A stretch of 6,863 nucleotides of DNA from JAVZIQ01 sp037440545. GTDB lineage: Archaea > Thermoproteota > Bathyarchaeia > Bathyarchaeales > Bathycorpusculaceae. Location of the stretch: assembly GCA_037440545.1 (NCBI GenBank), contig JBBITX010000062.1, positions 1 through 6,863 on the forward strand, given 5' to 3'. This document shows positions 1 to 4,081 of the stretch, piece after piece (positions within the stretch are counted from its first letter, which is position 1; each line of letters begins with the position of its first letter). The notes beneath the pieces are model-generated. The model saw only the letters and a list, made by a program, of their open reading frames with translations, searched no databases and had not been told where the DNA came from. A program made the translations under genes and the position numbers.

Positions 1-135
1 AACCATAAACCCTAAAAAAGTCTAAGGCTTGCCTTTGCCCACTCCTAATCATAATGCTTTTCCTGCTTTGCATTTACGTGGCTTTATTGGTTCAACACCT
101 AAAACGTCTCTAACAAGCCGGTGATTCTATAACGT

Positions 136-160
136 TTTGACCTGGCTTGGCTACAGCCGC
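136..160 (-). other. tRNA-Leu 5'-half-like fragment (possible remnant)
   Basis: Read on the minus strand from 160 to 136, the sequence resembles the first 25 bases of archaeal tRNA-Leu, as I remember it, at about 20 of 25 positions. It includes a box-A-like TAGCC and the D-loop string AGCCAGGTCAAA. What follows does not complete a tRNA: the D-stem 3' strand does not pair, and no acceptor 3' strand complementary to GCGGCTG appears in the 135 bases left of it. It may be a decayed tRNA, an attachment-site scar, an intron-disrupted tRNA running out of the window, or chance. Confidence 0.2.
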
Positions 161-194
161 CAGATATCAAGTTTTCAGCTTTTTCTTATTAATT

Positions 195-241
195 ATTTCC
201 TAGGCTGTGCTGGTAAACAGCATAGTTGCCTTTGCGGAAAA
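195..241 (+). promoter_or_regulatory. Nested RNA/DNA hairpin upstream of the AOR gene
   Basis: Three nested stems can be read. The outer is TTTCC (196-200) with GGAAA (236-240). The middle is AGGC (202-205) with GCCT (228-231). The inner is GTGCTG (207-212) with CAGCAT (218-223, one G-U pair), closed by the loop GTAAA. Together they give about 15 base pairs in 47 bases, separated by small internal loops. If transcribed, this could be a 5' leader element of the AOR operon; otherwise it is a DNA dyad next to the promoter or the tail of an upstream transcript. It matches no riboswitch I recognise. Confidence 0.4.
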
Positions 242-245
242 TAGG

Positions 246-258
246 AGAAAAATATTTA
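246..258 (+). promoter_or_regulatory. Candidate archaeal promoter (purine BRE plus TATA) for the AOR operon
   Basis: A purine-rich stretch, GAGAAA, runs directly into the TATA-like AATATTTA. A start site about 25 bases beyond its centre would fall near 279, leaving a leader of roughly 35 bases that contains the ribosome binding site. A second AT-rich element at 271-282 (TTAATTATTATT) is an alternative and would give an almost leaderless transcript. Placement is by eye only. Confidence 0.35.
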
Positions 259-302
259 CAGATTATCCTATTAATTATTATTGAAATCTTTCAGTGAAAA
301 AT

Positions 303-309
303 GGGGGAG
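303..309 (+). promoter_or_regulatory. Shine-Dalgarno site deciding the AOR start
   Basis: GGGGGAG, with a GGAG core at 306-309, lies five bases before TTG at 315. No comparable site precedes the in-frame GTG at 294. For the in-frame ATG at 330 the spacing would be about 20 bases, which is too long. This favours TTG 315 as the start. Confidence 0.5.
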
Positions 310-314
310 ATTGT

Positions 315-2162
315 TTGTCAAATGGGTTTATGGGTAAAATTCTAACAGTCGACTTATCCACTGGAACCTTAAAGGTGAAGCCTACATCTATGGATACGGC
401 GAAAAAATACCTTGGAGGGAAGGGGTATTCAGTATATCTCCTCTACCAGTACTTGAAGGAGTATGAGATTGAAGGAATAAGTCCAGCTGATATCGACCCG
501 TTAGGCCCTGAGAACGTTTTAATCTTTTCAACAGGCCCAGGAACTGGGGTGCCAGGGTTCCCGTCTTCTGGAAGATATCATGTTATGTCTCTAAAATCTC
601 CTTTAACGGGTTCTATTGGGAGTGCAAATTCAGGGGGAGAGTGGGGATCCTTCCTTAAGTTCTCAGGTTTCGACATGGTTGTTGTTGAGGGTATTTCAGA
701 AAAACCAGTCTACCTGTCAATAATTAACGGGGAGGCTGAACTTGCTGATGCTGGGCCGGTTTGGGGTAAAAACGTTTTCGACACTTGTAGGATTTTAAAG
801 AGGAAGGTTGGAGGGAGAAACACAAGCGTTGCATGTATAGGGCCAGCTGGAGAAAACCTTGTCAACATGGCCTGCATAGTTAACGACGAGCACAGGGCTG
901 CCGGAAGGACAGGTCTCGGCGCAGTGATGGGCTCTAAGAAGCTTAAGGCCATAGTTGTTTCTGGAGAACAAAAGGTTCCAGTTGCTAACCCTGAAGCTTT
1001 CAGCGAAGTTTCAAAAAGATGCCTTGACGCAATGAGGAAGAATGCAGTCACTGGGCAGGGGCTGCCAACATACGGCACAGCCATACTCGTTAATGTAGTT
1101 AATGCTGTTGGAGGACTGCCGTACAAGAACTGGCAGACAGGCGTGAACCCTGACGCTGAGAAAATAAGCGGGGAAACCCTCGCCGAAACCTACCTGGTTA
1201 ACAGGAGGTCATGTTGGGGTTGTCCGATTGGTTGTGGAAGAGTTACAAGCGTTAAGTCAGGAGCCTTCCAGGTTCTTGGTTCGGAAGGACCTGAGTACGA
1301 GTCAGTTTGGGCTCTTGGAAGCAGCACTGCAGTTAAGGATTTAGATGCCGTCGTTAAGGCTAACCACTACTGCGACGAGTTTGGACTAGACCCCATAAGC
1401 ACAGGCTCAACTATTGCAGCCGCCATGGAACTCAATGAGAGGGGATATATACCTCGAGAAGACCTTCAAGGCTTAGACCTCCGCTTCGGAAATTCAGCAG
1501 CGCTGGTTGAAGCTGTATGGCGCACAGCCCATAAATCAGGATTCGGCAAGTACCTGGCGCTAGGTTCAAAAAGGCTTTGCGATTTCTACGGACACCCTGA
1601 GCTTTCAATGAGCGTTAAAGGGCTTGAAATGCCTGCATACGATCCCCGAGCCATTAAGGGCATAGGGCTGAACTACGCCACGGCGAATAGGGGAGGATGC
1701 CACGTAACAGGCTACACGGTGTCTCCAGAAGTCATAGGAATTCCTGAAAAAATAGATCCTCTAAAACCTGAGGGGAAAGCTAAGTGGGTTAAAATATTCC
1801 AGGATTTCACATGCGTCGTCAACTCTACCGTCAACTGTCTTTTCACAACCTTCGCTCTTGGAGCTGGAGACTACGCTCAGCTTTTGTCAGCCGTAACAGG
1901 ATGGGGCATGACAGAAGATGAAATCCTAAAAATCGGAGAAAGAATATACAATCTTGAAAGGGTAATCCTCAACAAATACGGCTTCGACGGCAAAGATGAC
2001 ACCCTGCCAAAACGCCTCCTCGCCGAACCAATGCCTGAAGGACCAGCAAAAGGACAAGTAGCCGAACTCGAAAAGATGAAAGAGGAATACTACAAACTCA
2101 GAGGATGGATAAACGGGGTTCCGACAGAGGAAAAGTTGAAGCAGCTTGAAATAGAACTTTAG
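315..2162 (+). CDS. aor: Tungsten-containing aldehyde:ferredoxin oxidoreductase (AOR)
   Basis: Oxidises aldehydes to carboxylic acids in the cytoplasm and reduces ferredoxin, using a tungsten-bis-pyranopterin centre and one [4Fe-4S] cluster. It has 615 residues from TTG 315, close to the about 605 of Pyrococcus furiosus AOR, which it resembles end to end (GRYHVM and ANSGG near the N-terminus; LPKR, EPMPEGP and LRGW near the C-terminus). Cluster ligands are C300, C303 and C307 (CWGCPIGC) plus C508. The active-site Glu and His near tungsten are kept as E329 (YESVW) and H463 (RGGCH). The first pterin motif is DEFGLD at 354-359; the second is altered to NSTVNC at 503-508. Lys348 and Val398 sit where the interface-iron ligands are in P. 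furiosus. GTG 294 and ATG 330 are other possible starts; TTG 315 has the best ribosome binding site and gives MSNGFMGKIL, a family-like N-terminus. It leads the moaD and radical SAM genes. The substrate cannot be told. Confidence 0.96.
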   Translation: MSNGFMGKILTVDLSTGTLKVKPTSMDTAKKYLGGKGYSVYLLYQYLKEYEIEGISPADIDPLGPENVLIFSTGPGTGVPGFPSSGRYHVMSLKSPLTGSIGSANSGGEWGSFLKFSGFDMVVVEGISEKPVYLSIINGEAELADAGPVWGKNVFDTCRILKRKVGGRNTSVACIGPAGENLVNMACIVNDEHRAAGRTGLGAVMGSKKLKAIVVSGEQKVPVANPEAFSEVSKRCLDAMRKNAVTGQGLPTYGTAILVNVVNAVGGLPYKNWQTGVNPDAEKISGETLAETYLVNRRSCWGCPIGCGRVTSVKSGAFQVLGSEGPEYESVWALGSSTAVKDLDAVVKANHYCDEFGLDPISTGSTIAAAMELNERGYIPREDLQGLDLRFGNSAALVEAVWRTAHKSGFGKYLALGSKRLCDFYGHPELSMSVKGLEMPAYDPRAIKGIGLNYATANRGGCHVTGYTVSPEVIGIPEKIDPLKPEGKAKWVKIFQDFTCVVNSTVNCLFTTFALGAGDYAQLLSAVTGWGMTEDEILKIGERIYNLERVILNKYGFDGKDDTLPKRLLAEPMPEGPAKGQVAELEKMKEEYYKLRGWINGVPTEEKLKQLEIEL

Positions 2163-2186
2163 CAGAAGAATCCTACCCATTCCCCC

Positions 2187-2192
2187 TTTTTT
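2187..2192 (+). terminator. T6 run between AOR and moaD (possible weak terminator)
   Basis: Five C residues followed by six T lie 25 bases after the AOR stop and 16 bases before the moaD start. Archaeal termination often needs only a T run, so some transcripts may end here, giving more AOR than the downstream maturation proteins. There is no supporting hairpin and readthrough is likely. Confidence 0.25.
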
Positions 2193-2207
2193 GTTGGCGA
2201 ATAATTG

Positions 2208-2489
2208 ATGGCAAAAGTTAAAATGCTGCTCTACGCCACTCTGCGAAGAAAATACAAAGTTAGAGAGCTGACAGTTGAATGCGACGGAACCCTTCAAGAT
2301 TTAGTCGAAAAAGCCTCAAGCATTCTCGGCCGAGAATTCCTAGATGAGGCAATAGAAAAGGAAACCCGAAAGCTGAAGAGTGAAATAATCTTTATCGTTA
2401 ATGGAAGGAACATAAAGGACATAATAGGCGAAGTTACCTTAAAAGAAGGCGATGTTGTAGCTGTCTTTCCGCCAGTGGCTGGGGGATAA
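2208..2489 (+). CDS. moaD: MoaD/ThiS-family ubiquitin-fold sulfur carrier protein
   Basis: A small protein of 93 residues with the beta-grasp pattern of the MoaD/ThiS/Urm1 group. It opens with a first strand (VKMLLYATLRRKY) and carries a late EVTLKEGDVVAVFPPVAGG segment ending exactly in Gly-Gly. In this family the terminal glycine is adenylated by a MoeB/E1-like enzyme and converted to a thiocarboxylate, which donates sulfur to form the dithiolene of molybdopterin or tungstopterin. Sitting 45 bases after the AOR gene and 18 before the radical SAM gene, it most likely serves the AOR cofactor. A role as a ubiquitin-like modifier (SAMP) or in tRNA thiolation is possible for archaeal members. 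ATG 2208 is chosen; an adjacent in-frame TTG at 2205 would add one residue. No strong ribosome binding site precedes it, so translation may depend on the upstream gene. No E1-like partner is in the window. Confidence 0.88.
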   Translation: MAKVKMLLYATLRRKYKVRELTVECDGTLQDLVEKASSILGREFLDEAIEKETRKLKSEIIFIVNGRNIKDIIGEVTLKEGDVVAVFPPVAGG

Positions 2490-2507
2490 ATTTAGAAGAG
2501 TCATTTT

Positions 2508-3800
2508 ATGGATAAAGATTTTCCTGAAGCCTTACAGATTGAGGTTACGAACAAATGCAATTTCAACTGTCTAATCTGCATGAGGCGCGTTTGGAAGGCT
2601 AACCCCTGCGACATGAGCCTTAACCTTTACAAAGCCATTGCTGAAACAGCTTTTCCAAGATTGAGCAGGCTTATACTCTGCGGTCTAGGAGAACCCTTCA
2701 CAAACTCCAACAGCCTAGAAATGCTTAAAATTTCAAGGGATCATCTTCCTAGAGAAGCGCAGATAACAATAAGCACCAACGGCTCGTTGTTAACACCAAA
2801 ACTAGCTGACAAAATTGTGAAAGGGATAGGGGTAGACTCAATTTGCTTTTCAATAGACACTGTTGAGAAGGATAAATTAAAAGGCATTAGGGAAGGATCA
2901 GAACCCGCAATTATACTTGAGAATTTTCGCCATTTATCCCAAATTAAACATCGTGGAAGAAGAGATCTTAAACTAGGCATCGAAGCTGTCATAACAACGG
3001 AGAACTTTAATGATTTTCCATTTCTAGTGGAATACGCAGCAGAGCAAGACGTAGATTATATAATCTTTTCCCACGTCATCCCCTATACCCAAGAAGTTTA
3101 TGACAAAACGTTATACATAACTCTGAGTAGGCATTCCTTTGAAATAATAAAACCCTCACTTAATTATGGATGGAGCCTAGTAAAGGAGGCTTCAAAAGAA
3201 ATTTTCGGAAAAGCATACGGGTTACGTCGAAATTCAAATTATTCATGGAAAATTGAAGAATTCTGGAGGAGTGCAGAGGAAAAGGGATGCTGGATTAACC
3301 TTCCATTACTTTTCAGTTCTAGGGGAAAAATTGAGAAAATCAATGAATTAGAAGAAACCTTCCGACAAATCTTGAAAATCGCGGATAAACTTAAAGTGGA
3401 TTTGAGGCTCCCAAATTTATATCCAGACGCAAAGGAGAGAAAATGCCCCTACATCGAGCGAAGCACTATGGTCGTAAGGTGTGACGGCCTGGCTGTTCCA
3501 TGCACAGAGTATATGTATTCCCATTCTATGCATGTCAATGCGCATTTGAAAGAAGTTCACGAATTAATCTTTGGAGATTTAACAAGGCAGAAAGTTGAAG
3601 ACGTTTGGAGGAAAGCGGACTACGTCAATTTCCGACTTGTTAGGGAAAATATGGCTAGGAATATTCCTTGGTGTGGAGATTGCCCATATTCCTCTCTGGG
3701 ATGCTATTACACTAAAACCAACGAGCTGGACTGTTACGGCAACATTTATACATGCAACGAGTGCTTATACAGCGTCAATCTGGTTAAATGCAACATTTAA
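2508..3800 (+). CDS. Radical SAM/SPASM-like protein, AOR-associated cofactor maturase
   Basis: A radical SAM enzyme of 430 residues. The cluster motif is C17-x3-C21-x2-C24 (CNFNCLIC) near the N-terminus, followed by a GGE-type SAM-binding motif seen as GLGEP at 59-63. The C-terminal part is cysteine-rich like SPASM domains: C313, C325, C332, C389, C392, C399, C409, C416, C419 and C428, probably holding extra Fe-S clusters. The ending DCYGN...C..C resembles the radical SAM proteins encoded next to AOR genes (annotated tungsten cofactor oxidoreductase radical SAM maturase; the P. furiosus neighbour was called cmo, cofactor-modifying protein). Its role in making or inserting the tungsten cofactor is inferred from context, not shown here. 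Residues about 200-310 form a long, Lys/Glu-rich middle segment that seems larger than in the relatives I remember. ATG 2508 is 18 bases past moaD, with only a weak purine tract upstream. Base composition looks somewhat richer in A/T than the AOR gene. Confidence 0.88.
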   Translation: MDKDFPEALQIEVTNKCNFNCLICMRRVWKANPCDMSLNLYKAIAETAFPRLSRLILCGLGEPFTNSNSLEMLKISRDHLPREAQITISTNGSLLTPKLADKIVKGIGVDSICFSIDTVEKDKLKGIREGSEPAIILENFRHLSQIKHRGRRDLKLGIEAVITTENFNDFPFLVEYAAEQDVDYIIFSHVIPYTQEVYDKTLYITLSRHSFEIIKPSLNYGWSLVKEASKEIFGKAYGLRRNSNYSWKIEEFWRSAEEKGCWINLPLLFSSRGKIEKINELEETFRQILKIADKLKVDLRLPNLYPDAKERKCPYIERSTMVVRCDGLAVPCTEYMYSHSMHVNAHLKEVHELIFGDLTRQKVEDVWRKADYVNFRLVRENMARNIPWCGDCPYSSLGCYYTKTNELDCYGNIYTCNECLYSVNLVKCNI

Positions 3801-3813
3801 AGCTTTTATTCAA

Positions 3814-3880
3814 TGAACTAGAGGCTCTTTCAACCTTATAGGCTTGTAGAGGCTTTGCTTTTTTCATCAGCCCTAGTTCA
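3814..3880. repeat. Inverted repeat after the radical SAM gene, possible structured RNA
   Basis: TGAACTAG (3814-3821) is perfectly complementary to CTAGTTCA (3873-3880). With one bulged A at 3822 the pairing continues as GGCT (3823-3826) with AGCC (3869-3872), giving a 12-bp stem around a 42-base loop. The loop contains AGGCTT twice and a T6 run. It begins 13 bases after the radical SAM stop codon, so it could lie in the 3' UTR of that operon. Confidence 0.4.
3859..3864 (+). terminator. T6 run, candidate terminator of the AOR-moaD-radical SAM unit
   Basis: Six consecutive T lie about 60 bases after the radical SAM stop and before the rpoB promoter. T runs are the main intrinsic termination signal in archaea. 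It sits inside the loop of the 3814-3880 inverted repeat rather than after a hairpin. Confidence 0.35.
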
Positions 3881-3970
3881 GGCTTTCTCACCTAAAAGGA
3901 AAATGGTAGGTTAAGCCGCGTTTTATTAGAAAAGTTTATTAGTAAGGCTTGTTGTTCTAGGTGTTTAGCC

Positions 3971-3980
3971 CTTATAAATA
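3971..3980 (+). promoter_or_regulatory. rpoB: TATA box of the rpoB promoter
   Basis: CTTATAAATA is close to the ideal archaeal TATA box. Counting about 25 bases from its centre puts the transcription start near 4001, giving a leader of about 77 bases before the rpoB ATG. A second, weaker match (GAAAAG then TTTATTA, 3930-3941) has a better purine BRE and could be an alternative promoter starting near 3964. Confidence 0.6.
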
Positions 3981-4013
3981 TTGGAGACTTTTTAACGTGG
4001 ATGATCCAGTATA

Positions 4014-4020
4014 GGGAGGA
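4014..4020 (+). promoter_or_regulatory. Strong Shine-Dalgarno site in the rpoB leader
   Basis: GGGAGGA contains the full GGAGG core, the best such site in the window. It is 10 bases before TTG 4031 but 57 bases before the rpoB ATG, so it cannot directly serve the rpoB start at 4078. It therefore points to translation of a short upstream frame. Confidence 0.5.
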
Positions 4021-4030
4021 AAATTAAAGT

Positions 4031-4081
4031 TTGAAAAAGGAAGTCGGCATATTCATTTCCTTAAACAATTGTGAGGTATGA
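4031..4081 (+). CDS. Candidate 16-codon leader ORF overlapping the rpoB start (unrecognised)
   Basis: TTG 4031 opens a 16-codon frame (MKKEVGIFISLNNCEV) ending in TGA at 4079-4081, so its stop and the rpoB start share ATGA. An in-frame TAA at 4025 means it cannot extend upstream. It is preceded by a strong Shine-Dalgarno site, with spacing slightly longer than ideal. ATGA overlaps usually couple translation, which would explain why the rpoB ATG has only a GAGGT touching it and no properly spaced site. The peptide resembles nothing I know and is not the end of RpoH. It could be a leader peptide controlling rpoB translation, or a chance frame. Confidence 0.35.
   Translation: MKKEVGIFISLNNCEV

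Larger units (their letters stand above)
1..314. other. Non-coding leader region upstream of the AOR gene
   Basis: No convincing gene is present on either strand; every reading frame is broken by frequent stops. The stretch holds a tRNA-Leu-like fragment on the minus strand (136-160), a nested hairpin (195-241), pyrimidine-rich DNA with short T runs (172-190), a possible TATA element (246-258) and a ribosome binding site (303-309). On the minus strand a run of six T (complement of 14-19) could end a transcript reading leftward. Confidence 0.6.
3801..4077. other. Intergenic region between the AOR cluster and rpoB
   Basis: No gene of ordinary size fits here; all six frames are interrupted. It contains a 12-bp inverted repeat (3814-3880), a T6 run (3859-3864), four AGGCTT hexamers (3840, 3850, 3880, 3945), two TATA-like elements, a Shine-Dalgarno site and a short candidate reading frame overlapping rpoB. 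No rpoH gene is found, although that small subunit gene usually precedes rpoB in archaea. Confidence 0.7.

Noticed and set aside
89..99. GGTTCAACACC, resembling a tRNA box B (T-loop) on the plus strand
   Set aside because: The flanking bases do not form a T stem and no acceptor or anticodon arm can be built around it.
49..126. Minus-strand peptide of 24 codons ending GVEPIKPRKCKAGKAL, looking like a basic protein tail
   Set aside because: Bounded by stops at both ends (TAG and TGA), with no good start or ribosome binding site; too short to support as a gene or clear pseudogene.
710..1126. Minus-strand open frame of 138 codons
   Set aside because: Lies entirely within the AOR coding region, whose family motifs are clear; the antisense peptide has no recognisable features.
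1926..2297. Minus-strand open frame of 123 codons, rich in Phe
   Set aside because: Antisense to the end of the AOR gene and the start of moaD; composition is that expected from the complement of Lys/Glu-rich coding sequence.
3595..3816. Plus-strand open frame of 73 codons
   Set aside because: Out-of-frame shadow of the cysteine-rich end of the radical SAM gene, where the true frame has conserved cysteines.
3814..3880. Minus-strand TGATGA near 3864 suggesting a C/D box guide RNA
   Set aside because: No matching CTGA D or D' boxes at the usual spacing, and the base before TGATGA is a pyrimidine.
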